A stretch of DNA of 5,960 bases from assembly GCA_007136165.1 (NCBI GenBank), contig SLHK01000116.1, positions 1-5,960 on the forward strand, written 5' to 3'. Positions 1 through 5,041 of the stretch are shown here, one piece after another. Made by a program: the position numbers and the translations under genes. This DNA is from Syntrophomonadaceae bacterium. GTDB lineage: Bacteria; Bacillota; Dethiobacteria; PWVN01. Position 1 is the stretch's first letter; each line of letters opens with the position of its first letter. Below the pieces are notes generated by a model. The model saw only the letters and a program-made list of their open reading frames with translations, had not been told where the DNA came from and ran no database searches.

Positions 1-1691
1 AGATGGGCCGCAATATTGATGCCACCTGCCTGCAGGTCAGGATGCTTAATACTGCCAAAGGGCCGGCGGTTCACGCCCTGCGGGCCCAGGCTGACAAGAG
101 GCGCTACGAAGAGCGGATGCGACGGGTCCTGGAAGAGACGGAGAATTTAGACCTGCGGCAGGGCATGGTAGAGGCCCTGCTGACGGAAAAGGGCCAAATT
201 TCAGGGGTTCTTTTGACTACCGGAACTGTTTATCACGCCCCGGCGGTGGTTTTAACCACCGGCACCTATCTCCGGGGCAAAATTATCCTGGGCGAAAAGC
301 ACTATGACGGGGCTCCCGGGGGGCAGGTGGCCCCCCGGGGCCTCTCGCAAAACCTCAAAGAATTGGGGCTTAACCTCATGCGCTTTAAAACAGGAACCCC
401 TGCCCGGGTGGACGGCCGAACCCTGGACTTTCAACGGATGGTGGAGCAGCCCGGCGATGAGGAACCCCAGTGCTTTTCTTTCAGCAGCAAGCCCGGAAAA
501 GATTTTAGGGAACAGCTCTCCTGCTGGTTGACCCATACAAACCCGGGGACTCACCGGGTGATCCGGGAAAATTTACACCGCTCCCCCCTTTTTACCGGGC
601 AGATCGAGGGCACGGGCCCCCGGTACTGCCCTTCCATCGAGGACAAAGTGGTGCGCTTTGCAGATAAGCCCGGGCACCAGGTGTTTCTGGAACCGGAAGG
701 CAGGCATACCCTGGAGTATTACGTCCAGGGTATGTCCACCAGTTTGCCGGAAGACGTTCAGTTGGCCATGCTAAGGACAGTGGAGGGCATGGAAAAGGTC
801 CGCATCATCAGGCCCGGATATGCCATCGAATATGACTGTATAGAGCCCACCCAACTGGAAAGGACCCTGGAAGCAAAAGCCATACAAGGCCTATTTGCCG
901 CCGGGCAGGTAAACGGCACATCCGGCTACGAAGAGGCGGCGGCCCAGGGAATTTTGGCAGGGATAAACGCTGCCCAAAAGTCTGCAGGACAGGAGATGCT
1001 GGTTCTGGAACGTTCCCAGGCATATTTGGGAGTACTGGTGGACGACCTGGTAACCAAAGGGACGCCGGAACCTTATCGGATGCTGACTTCCAGGGCTGAG
1101 TACCGCCTGCTCCTGCGCCAGGACAATGCAGATTTGCGCTTGACTCCCACGGGCTACCGGTTGGGCCTGGTCAAAGAAGGCCGGTACCGGCTGTTCAAGG
1201 AGAAAAAAGACAAAATAGAAGCAGAGGTGGAGCGGCTGAAAAAGGCAAAACTGAATCCCACCCGGGAAATCCAGGAGGTTATGTCCCGCCTGGGAACAGG
1301 AGAATTGTCAGGCCCCGTAACCCTGGAACGGCTGCTGAAGCGGCCGGAGATGGACTACGAAAAACTGAAGGAACTGCCCCTGGAATTTCCTGATCTGGAC
1401 AGGGAAGTGGAGAAGCAGGTGGAGATCCAGATAAAGTATGCAGGATATATTGAGAAACAGCAGGCCCAGGTGGAAAAATTCCTGCGGATGGAGAAGCGTT
1501 TGATATCGCAGGACGTAGACTACGAATCTGTCCCCGGCCTCAGAAAGGAAGCCAGGGAGAAATTGAAAAAGCTTAAACCCCGATCTCTGGGCCAGGCCGG
1601 CCGCATCTCGGGAGTTACGCCGGCGGACCTGTCCCTTCTCCTTTTATACATGGAGCAGGTGTCCCGGGCTCGAAAGGTGGAAAATTCATGA
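1..1691 (+). CDS. mnmG: tRNA uridine-5-carboxymethylaminomethyl modification enzyme MnmG (GidA), 5'-truncated by the window edge
   Basis: FAD-dependent partner of MnmE that installs the (carboxymethyl)aminomethyl group at C5 of the wobble uridine (U34) of certain tRNAs. Visible family motifs, numbered from the first in-window Met (nt 3): LNTAKGPAV and RAQADK near 15-32, FKTGTP near 128-133, GPRYCPSIEDK around 205-215 with conserved Cys209 (equivalent to E. coli Cys277), GYAIEYD, AAGQVNGTSGYEEAAAQG, and the C-terminal GQAGRISGVTPAD of the MnmE/tRNA-binding domain. By alignment from memory with E. coli MnmG, about 69 N-terminal residues are missing, including the GxGxxG FAD-binding loop and the SCNP cysteine. 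The reading frame is open to base 1, so the Met at nt 3 is internal, not the start. Restoring the missing part gives about 631 residues, the normal length. The stop overlaps the rsmG start (ATGA), indicating translational coupling. The gene looks intact inside the window. Confidence 0.97.
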   Translation, partial: MGRNIDATCLQVRMLNTAKGPAVHALRAQADKRRYEERMRRVLEETENLDLRQGMVEALLTEKGQISGVLLTTGTVYHAPAVVLTTGTYLRGKIILGEKHYDGAPGGQVAPRGLSQNLKELGLNLMRFKTGTPARVDGRTLDFQRMVEQPGDEEPQCFSFSSKPGKDFREQLSCWLTHTNPGTHRVIRENLHRSPLFTGQIEGTGPRYCPSIEDKVVRFADKPGHQVFLEPEGRHTLEYYVQGMSTSLPEDVQLAMLRTVEGMEKVRIIRPGYAIEYDCIEPTQLERTLEAKAIQGLFAAGQVNGTSGYEEAAAQGILAGINAAQKSAGQEMLVLERSQAYLGVLVDDLVTKGTPEPYRMLTSRAEYRLLLRQDNADLRLTPTGYRLGLVKEGRYRLFKEKKDKIEAEVERLKKAKLNPTREIQEVMSRLGTGELSGPVTLERLLKRPEMDYEKLKELPLEFPDLDREVEKQVEIQIKYAGYIEKQQAQVEKFLRMEKRLISQDVDYESVPGLRKEAREKLKKLKPRSLGQAGRISGVTPADLSLLLLYMEQVSRARKVENS

Positions 1692-2431
1692 GTTATGATA
1701 AACTGGTAGCGGGGGCCCGGGAGTTGGGACTGGAGTTGAGCCGGGAACAGGCAGGCCTTTTACTAAAGTACCGCGGACTGCTGGCGGAAGGAGGGCGGCG
1801 GGCAAATTTGACGGCCATACGGGGAGAGGACATAATTCCCCTGCACTTTTTGGACTCCCTGTCGGGGGCGTCATTTCTGCCCCAAAAGCCTGGGGTAAAG
1901 ATTTTGGATGTGGGCAGCGGCGCCGGGTTCCCAGGACTTCCCCTTAAGATTTACCGCCCTGATTTACGCCTTCACATCCTGGATGCGTCGGAAAAGAGGC
2001 TTTTTTTTGTGGAGGGGCTCATCCAAAAACTGGGACTTAGGGAGGTGAGCCTTTTCCACGGCCGGGCCGAGGAATATGGCCAAAAGGAAGGTTTTCGCGA
2101 GGCCTACCCCTGGGTTACCGCCCGGGGGCTGGCTCCCATGGCAGTTCTCCTGGAACTGTGCCTGCCTTTTTGCTGTCCCGGGGGTCTTTTTTGCGCCTAT
2201 AAAGGCCCTAAAATTTCCCGGGAAATGAAAGAGAGTGAACTTGCCCTAACCCTCCTGGGGGGGCGGCTGCTGCGGGAATGTTCTCTGGTGCTGCCCCAGT
2301 CCGGAGCCGGGCGTCGTCTGCTTATCTTTGAAAAAGCGGATAAAACCCCTCAACAATACCCCCGCAGGCCCGGGCTGCCGGCTAAACGCCCTTTGGGAAG
2401 CCGGGGAGATGAGAAGGGGGCTTCTCAATAA
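1688..2431 (+). CDS. rsmG: 16S rRNA (guanine-N7)-methyltransferase RsmG (GidB)
   Basis: SAM-dependent methyltransferase that modifies G527 (E. coli numbering) in the 530 loop of 16S rRNA; loss gives low-level streptomycin resistance in several bacteria (established for the family). The 247 residues match the usual 210-250. Visible: NLTAI at 40-44 and HFLDSL at 53-58, SAM motif I DVGSGAGFPGLPL at 74-86, LDASEKR at 98-104 as the acidic strand-2 end, GRAEEY at 125-130, TARGLAP at 144-150, AYKG at 170-173, and the conserved C-terminal YPRRPGLPAKRPL at 224-236. The ATG overlaps the mnmG stop by 4 bp, and an AAGGTGG ribosome binding site lies 7 nt upstream. Codons 176-180 contain a perfect Noc-binding palindrome. 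An eight-T run at 2001-2008 encodes L-F-F of the conserved post-motif helix and the frame is intact. Confidence 0.97.
   Translation: MSYDKLVAGARELGLELSREQAGLLLKYRGLLAEGGRRANLTAIRGEDIIPLHFLDSLSGASFLPQKPGVKILDVGSGAGFPGLPLKIYRPDLRLHILDASEKRLFFVEGLIQKLGLREVSLFHGRAEEYGQKEGFREAYPWVTARGLAPMAVLLELCLPFCCPGGLFCAYKGPKISREMKESELALTLLGGRLLRECSLVLPQSGAGRRLLIFEKADKTPQQYPRRPGLPAKRPLGSRGDEKGASQ
2213..2226. promoter_or_regulatory. Predicted Noc-binding site (NBS) inside rsmG
   Basis: The sequence ATTTCCCGGGAAAT is a perfect 14-bp palindrome and identical to the core Noc-binding consensus known from Bacillus subtilis. The flanking bases are A and G rather than the T and A of the 16-bp form. It covers rsmG codons Ile176 to Met180. 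The protein encoded about 300 bp downstream carries the Noc specificity residues, so a cognate binder is present. The assignment as a functional site is inference from the exact match. Confidence 0.75.
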
Positions 2432-2454
2432 ATTAAAAAAACAGTCCAAACCAG

Positions 2455-2483
2455 GCAGGAAAATTGCACCAAATGTCGAAATA
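2455..2483 (+). promoter_or_regulatory. Possible sigma-H-type promoter upstream of noc
   Basis: GCAGGAAAA (2455-2463) fits the sigma-H -35 pattern RNAGGAWWW. After an 11-nt spacer, GTCGAAATA (2475-2483) fits the -10 pattern RNNGAATWW with one mismatch (GAAA for GAAT). It lies in the 97-bp gap between rsmG and noc and would start transcription near 2490. I saw no good sigma-A promoter in this gap, and noc may also be read through from mnmG-rsmG. Both elements are degenerate, so this is a candidate only. Confidence 0.35.
2474..2480 (+). promoter_or_regulatory. Perfect Spo0A-box heptamer (0A box) upstream of noc
   Basis: TGTCGAA is the exact 0A-box core consensus of B. subtilis Spo0A. It overlaps the candidate sigma-H -10 element and lies 49 bp before the noc start codon. 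It is the only copy I found on either strand of the window. A heptamer is expected by chance in roughly one of two windows this size, but in only about 1% of gaps this short. Confidence 0.35.
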
Positions 2484-2485
2484 TT

Positions 2486-2515
2486 TTGTGGACGGACAAC
2501 CATGTGAGTCCACGA
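2486..2515 (+). other. Hairpin immediately upstream of the noc ribosome binding site
   Basis: TTGTGGAC (2486-2493) and GTCCACGA (2508-2515) form an 8-bp RNA stem with one U-G wobble around a 14-nt loop. The stem ends where the G-rich ribosome binding site begins, and no T-run follows it, so it is not a terminator. It could shield the start of the Shine-Dalgarno, or be an operator in DNA. The function is unknown. Confidence 0.4.
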
Positions 2516-2522
2516 GGGGGGG
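2514..2522 (+). promoter_or_regulatory. Ribosome binding site of noc with a seven-G run
   Basis: GAGGGGGGG is the only Shine-Dalgarno-like stretch before the GTG at 2529, with 6 nt between. It supports that GTG as the start. The seven-G homopolymer is unusual for a ribosome binding site and could slip during replication, changing the spacing. Confidence 0.6.
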
Positions 2523-2528
2523 AAACCT

Positions 2529-3389
2529 GTGAAAGAGGCCTTTGGTAAACTGTTGGGGACACCTTCCACCGGGGAAGGGTCTGATGATGAAATACATATG
2601 ATCCTTATGGAGTTGATCGAACCAAATCCTTACCAGCCCCGCAAAAACTTCGACCCCGAAAAGATTGACGAGCTGGCCCAATCTATCAAGACCTACGGGC
2701 TGCTGCAGCCCATCATTGTCCGGGAGCACAAAAGAAAATATCAACTGGTAGCAGGAGAGAGAAGGCACCTGGCTTGCAAAAAACTGGGCTGGAGCAGGGT
2801 GCCGGCTTTGGTCAGGGAATACAGCGACAGCGGTATGGCGGCCATTGCCCTCATTGAAAACCTGCAGAGAGAGAATCTCAACTTTTTGGAAGAGGCAGAA
2901 GGACTGGAAAAATTGATTAGAGAGTTCGGCTTGACCCAGGAGGTGCTGGCCCAGCGGCTGGGGAAGAGCCAGTCTACCATCGCGAACAAATTGAGAATCC
3001 TTAAGCTTTCGGATAATGTTAAAGGCATCGTAAAGAACTCAGCCCTTTCGGAACGGCATGCCCGGGCCCTCTTGAAGCTTCCCCTGGAGGAGCAGCAGCT
3101 GCAGGCTGTTGAAAAGATAGCAGGGGGAGATTTAAATGTTAAGCAGACAGAAAATCTGGTGGAAGCTCTTTTGGCCAAGGAGGGAAAGGGGAAACCCCGA
3201 TCCCCCAAGGTTGTCATCAGGGATTTGCGCATCTTTTTGAATACCCTGCGCCAGGCAGTTCAATTTATTGAGAATGCCGGCTTGAAGCCCCGTGTTACAG
3301 AAGAAGATTGCGGGGATTATTACGAGGTCCGGATCTGCCTGCCCAAACCAAACATGTCCCCGCCTGCAGGCCGGGAGAAGAAAAAATAA
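2529..3389 (+). CDS. noc: Nucleoid occlusion protein Noc (ParB-family CTPase)
   Basis: DNA-binding CTPase that spreads from Noc-binding sites, attaches to the membrane and blocks FtsZ-ring assembly over the nucleoid. Its 286 residues compare with 283 in B. subtilis. In order: N-terminal MKEAFGKLLG, matching the membrane-targeting amphipathic helix (MKHSFSRFFG in B. subtilis); NPYQPRKNFD at 33-42; CTP-binding GERRHLA at 76-82 and ENLQREN at 110-116; helix-turn-helix about 135-160; LNVKQTE at 202-208; C-terminal dimerisation region about 228-273; and a short basic tail. Gln148, Lys154, Lys159 and Arg176 are the four residues (QKKR, against RTAG in Caulobacter ParB) that give Noc-site rather than parS specificity. 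This separates it from the true ParB downstream. The GTG start is fixed by the N-terminal helix and the G-rich ribosome binding site. It ends at a strong bidirectional terminator and is split from soj-parB by a hydratase/marR insert. Confidence 0.95.
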   Translation: MKEAFGKLLGTPSTGEGSDDEIHMILMELIEPNPYQPRKNFDPEKIDELAQSIKTYGLLQPIIVREHKRKYQLVAGERRHLACKKLGWSRVPALVREYSDSGMAAIALIENLQRENLNFLEEAEGLEKLIREFGLTQEVLAQRLGKSQSTIANKLRILKLSDNVKGIVKNSALSERHARALLKLPLEEQQLQAVEKIAGGDLNVKQTENLVEALLAKEGKGKPRSPKVVIRDLRIFLNTLRQAVQFIENAGLKPRVTEEDCGDYYEVRICLPKPNMSPPAGREKKK

Positions 3390-3421
3390 GGGAACTCCCG
3401 TCAAAAGACCGGAGTTCCTTT
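3388..3421. terminator. Bidirectional intrinsic terminator between noc and the convergent hydratase gene
   Basis: GGAACTCC (3391-3398) pairs with GGAGTTCC (3411-3418). An inner GTC/GAC stem closes an AAAA loop, and the outer AAG/TTT bases (one G-U) extend the stem across 3388-3421. On the plus strand the stem is followed by only a short TTTAT tract. On the minus strand it is followed by TTATTTTTTC, a good U-tract for the hydratase transcript that overlaps the end of noc. It begins within the noc stop codon. Confidence 0.85.
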
Positions 3422-3430
3422 ATAAAAAGG

Positions 3431-4216
3431 TTACCGGTTTTTAAAAACCGGCTTCTTTTTTTCCAGGAAGGCCCGTATGCCTTCCCTGGCATCTTCTGTG
3501 GCAAACACTTCTACAAAGGCTTCTGCTTCCAGGGCCTGCCCTTCCCTTAAGGGAAGGGTCCCGCCTTTGGCCACCGTCCGGATAATTGCTTTTATGGCCC
3601 GAGGGGCTTGTTGGGCCAGTCGGGCGGCAATATTTCGGGCCTCCCGGTCCAAGTCCTCAGCGGCCACAATCCGGTTTACCAGGCCCAGGTTATATGCTTC
3701 TCCGCTGTCTATACTGTCTCCTGTCAGCAGAAGTTCCAGGGCCCTGGTCCTGCCGATGAGCCTGGGCAGGCGCTGAGTACCTCCCCAGCCGGGGATAATC
3801 CCCAGGTTGATTTCAGGTTGTCCAAAGCGGGCTTTCTCCGAGGCAATTCGCAGGTGGCAGGCCAAAGCCAGTTCGCAGCCGCCTCCCAAACAGGGGCCGT
3901 TAACGGTGGCAATGATGGGAAGGGGAAAAGCTTCTATGGCATCGAACAGGCCCTGCCCCTTGCGGATAAGGCTTTCAACTTCCCCTTCAGGTATCCGGAT
4001 AAAACTGAAAATATCTGCGCCGGCGATAAAAGCCCTGGGGGAGGCGCTTTTCAGTATGACGGCCCGCGCTTCTTCGTTGGCCTTAATAGCGTCCAGGGCC
4101 CGGCCAAGCTCCGTCAGGGTCTCTTCATTCAGAGCATTAACAGGAGGCCTGTCCATGGTAATAATTGCCAGATACCCGTCAAAGACCAGATTCAAGTTTT
4201 TAAAGTTCATCGGCAT
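3431..4216 (-). CDS. Enoyl-CoA hydratase/isomerase (crotonase family)
   Basis: Cytosolic crotonase-fold enzyme, predicted to add water across the double bond of a trans-2-enoyl-CoA, as in beta-oxidation or butanoyl-CoA metabolism. The 261 residues are typical. Visible: PPVNALN at 24-30, the oxyanion-hole strand FIAGADIF at 63-70, NGPCLGGGCELALAC at 106-120 with Glu115, and FGQPEINLGIIPGWGGTQRLPRLIG at 131-155 with Glu135. Glu115 and Glu135 correspond to the two catalytic glutamates of rat crotonase (144 and 164), so hydratase activity is expected; substrate chain length cannot be read. Two starts are possible: ATG at 4216 or ATG two codons later at 4210. The AAAGGAGAGGA before them gives 4 nt from GGAG to the first ATG, and AGGA is 6 nt from the second. 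It is divergent from marR and convergent with noc, with no partner beta-oxidation gene in view. A crt-type 3-hydroxybutyryl-CoA dehydratase is an alternative. Confidence 0.92.
   Translation of the reverse strand: MPMNFKNLNLVFDGYLAIITMDRPPVNALNEETLTELGRALDAIKANEEARAVILKSASPRAFIAGADIFSFIRIPEGEVESLIRKGQGLFDAIEAFPLPIIATVNGPCLGGGCELALACHLRIASEKARFGQPEINLGIIPGWGGTQRLPRLIGRTRALELLLTGDSIDSGEAYNLGLVNRIVAAEDLDREARNIAARLAQQAPRAIKAIIRTVAKGGTLPLREGQALEAEAFVEVFATEDAREGIRAFLEKKKPVFKNR
3434..3462 (+). terminator. Second, plus-strand terminator-like palindrome inside the hydratase 3' end
   Basis: CCGGTTTTTAAAAACCGG (3434-3451) is a perfect 18-bp palindrome, followed on the plus strand by CTTC and seven T (3456-3462). 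It looks like a back-up terminator for noc transcripts that pass the first hairpin. It also encodes, on the minus strand, the last hydratase residues PVFKNR. The AT-rich centre would open as the loop, leaving a CCGG-based stem. Confidence 0.5.
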
Positions 4217-4241
4217 TCCTCTCCTTTGGCGCAGCGGTGCT

Positions 4242-4261
4242 TAAACCAGGATGACGGTTTA
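4242..4261. repeat. Short inverted repeat upstream of the hydratase start
   Basis: TAAACC (4242-4247) and GGTTTA (4256-4261) are perfect inverted copies around 8 bp. They lie 26-45 bp before the hydratase ATG, in its leader. They could be a weak RNA hairpin or a regulator half-site pair. Six-base arms are short, so chance is possible. Confidence 0.3.
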
Positions 4262-4340
4262 TATTTCGCTGCCCTATGTATTCTTAACTGAAGTATTCTC
4301 CACAAAAAGAGGAACCCCTGCCCTGCTTATCGCGGGAAAA

Positions 4341-4369
4341 ACTATTCAGAAAGATTTTCTTGTTATCAA
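4341..4369 (-). promoter_or_regulatory. Possible sigma-A promoter of the hydratase gene
   Basis: On the minus strand, TTGATA (4369-4364, 5 of 6 to TTGACA) is followed after 17 nt by AATAGT (4346-4341, 4 of 6 to TATAAT). Transcription would start near 4334, giving a leader of about 118 nt. Its -35 lies inside the same palindrome as the -35 of the marR promoter. The -10 is weak, so the call is tentative. Confidence 0.35.
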
Positions 4370-4376
4370 TTGACAA
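4363..4376. promoter_or_regulatory. Candidate MarR operator over the divergent -35 regions
   Basis: TTATCAATTGACAA is a near-perfect palindrome (TTNTCAATTGANAA, 12 of 14 positions symmetric) with a perfect TCAATTGA core. Size and AT-rich TT/AA ends resemble MarR-family operators. It overlaps TTGACA of the marR promoter and TTGATA of the possible hydratase promoter, so a bound dimer would block both. That the adjacent MarR protein binds it is inference from position. Confidence 0.5.
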
Positions 4377-4398
4377 ACATCCTGTGATAAAATACTAT
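4370..4398 (+). promoter_or_regulatory. Sigma-A promoter of marR (possibly also of soj-parB)
   Basis: A perfect -35 TTGACA (4370-4375) is followed after 17 bp by TACTAT (4393-4398, 4 of 6). An alternative is the extended -10 TGATAAAAT (4385-4393), which is too close to that -35 to use it. Transcription would begin near 4405, giving a leader of about 30 nt ending in AAGGAGGG. Confidence 0.6.
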
Positions 4399-4435
4399 TA
4401 AAAAAACAGCTAATGACCTCACAAGGAGGGATACC

Positions 4436-4972
4436 ATGGCCCCTGAAAAGCCCCCGGCCAAAAAACACCAGCCTTTTGTAAATGATATACAGGGAATATT
4501 TCCCAAACTCATGCACTACCTGTCGGTGGAAGAAATAAGAGAACTGACGGGTCTGGGGGTTACCCCGGGACAGGTAAATGCCCTGCTGGTTTTGCTGCTC
4601 AAAGAGAACCTTACCATGGGGGAGTTAAGCGGGGAAATCTATATGACGGAAAGCGCTGCCACCCGCCTGGTGGACCGTCTGGTCAAGATGAACCTGGTCA
4701 GGCGCAAGGGAGACGTAAAGGATCGGAGAGTTGTCCGGGTCTCTCTCACTTCTTATGGGCGCCAGCTGGCCTCCCTGGTTTTTGAACGGCGGTCCCTGCG
4801 GTTTAAAAATATGGCTGACAGAATGACCAGGGAAGAAAGGGACAGCTTGATTTGCTCCTTAAAAGCAGTCCTCAGGGTCTTTGAAGAGTTTGAAGCCCAA
4901 TGGATCAAAAAGTCACAAAAGCTGGAAAACAATCAACACTATCTATTAGAAGAGGACAAGCCTGAAGCCTGA
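4436..4972 (+). CDS. MarR-family winged helix-turn-helix transcriptional regulator
   Basis: Predicted dimeric repressor whose DNA binding is usually relieved by a small ligand. Visible: N-terminal dimerisation helix about 13-40, GVTPGQVNALLVLL at 41-54, helix-turn-helix about 60-90 (TMGELSGEIYMTESAATRLVDRLV, then NLVRRKG), and a wing with the family DRRVVRVSLTSYG pattern at 96-108 followed by long C-terminal helices. At 178 residues it is longer than the common 140-150, with a charged Pro/Lys N-terminus (about 12 residues) and a polar C-terminal tail (about 20). The start is well supported by AAGGAGGG 5 nt upstream. It is divergent from an enoyl-CoA hydratase and shares a 14-bp palindrome with it, which suggests autoregulation and control of the hydratase. 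Some MarR proteins sense acyl- or aryl-CoA esters (CouR is one), so a CoA ligand is a reasonable guess. No terminator separates it from soj. Confidence 0.92.
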   Translation: MAPEKPPAKKHQPFVNDIQGIFPKLMHYLSVEEIRELTGLGVTPGQVNALLVLLLKENLTMGELSGEIYMTESAATRLVDRLVKMNLVRRKGDVKDRRVVRVSLTSYGRQLASLVFERRSLRFKNMADRMTREERDSLICSLKAVLRVFEEFEAQWIKKSQKLENNQHYLLEEDKPEA

Positions 4973-5027
4973 TGATCCGGGAGACGGCTTTCCAAGCAGG
5001 GCATTGATGAGGGCATGAAAGTCCGGG

Positions 5028-5034
5028 AGAGGAG
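5028..5034 (+). promoter_or_regulatory. Ribosome binding site that fixes the soj start
   Basis: AGAGGAG lies 7 nt before the ATG at 5042. The in-frame upstream ATG at 5015 would add nine residues (MKVRERSKS) that are foreign to ParA N-termini, and no Shine-Dalgarno of similar quality lies before it. Translation therefore most likely starts at 5042. Confidence 0.75.
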
Positions 5035-5041
5035 CAAATCT

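Noticed and set aside
1257..1270. Second Noc-binding site in mnmG (CCCGGGAAAT half)
   Set aside because: Only the right half matches. The left arm is CCCA in place of ATTT, and CCCGGG words are common here.
2001..2008. Eight-T run in rsmG as a programmed frameshift or phase-variable site
   Set aside because: The zero frame through it encodes the conserved post-motif helix and the gene is full length. There is no sign of an alternative product.
2408..2429. Hairpin GAGAAG-GGGG-CTTCTC at the end of rsmG as a terminator
   Set aside because: It is followed by A-rich sequence (AATAAATTAAAAAAA) rather than T on the plus strand, and on the minus strand the T-run precedes the stem, so it cannot work as an intrinsic terminator in either direction.
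2741..3232. Minus-strand open frame of 163 codons opposite noc
   Set aside because: It is antisense to a well-conserved coding region, with Ser/Arg/Phe-rich low-complexity translation and no recognisable domain.
3362..3371. GCCTGCAGGC palindrome near the noc 3' end
   Set aside because: It is a ten-base palindrome in GC-rich coding sequence, expected by chance, with no T-run or known site match.
3608..4291. Long plus-strand open frames opposite the hydratase gene (also 3807-4244)
   Set aside because: They are antisense to a gene with full catalytic motifs, have no family resemblance or good ribosome binding site, and are frame shadows.
4277..4305. A nearer hydratase promoter (TTGTGG-17-AATACA on the minus strand)
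   Set aside because: Both elements match only 3 of 6 consensus bases, weaker than the divergent promoter farther upstream.
5015..5041. Longer soj product beginning at the ATG at 5015
   Set aside because: The nine extra residues do not fit the ParA N-terminus, and the good AGAGGAG site lies 7 nt before the ATG at 5042.
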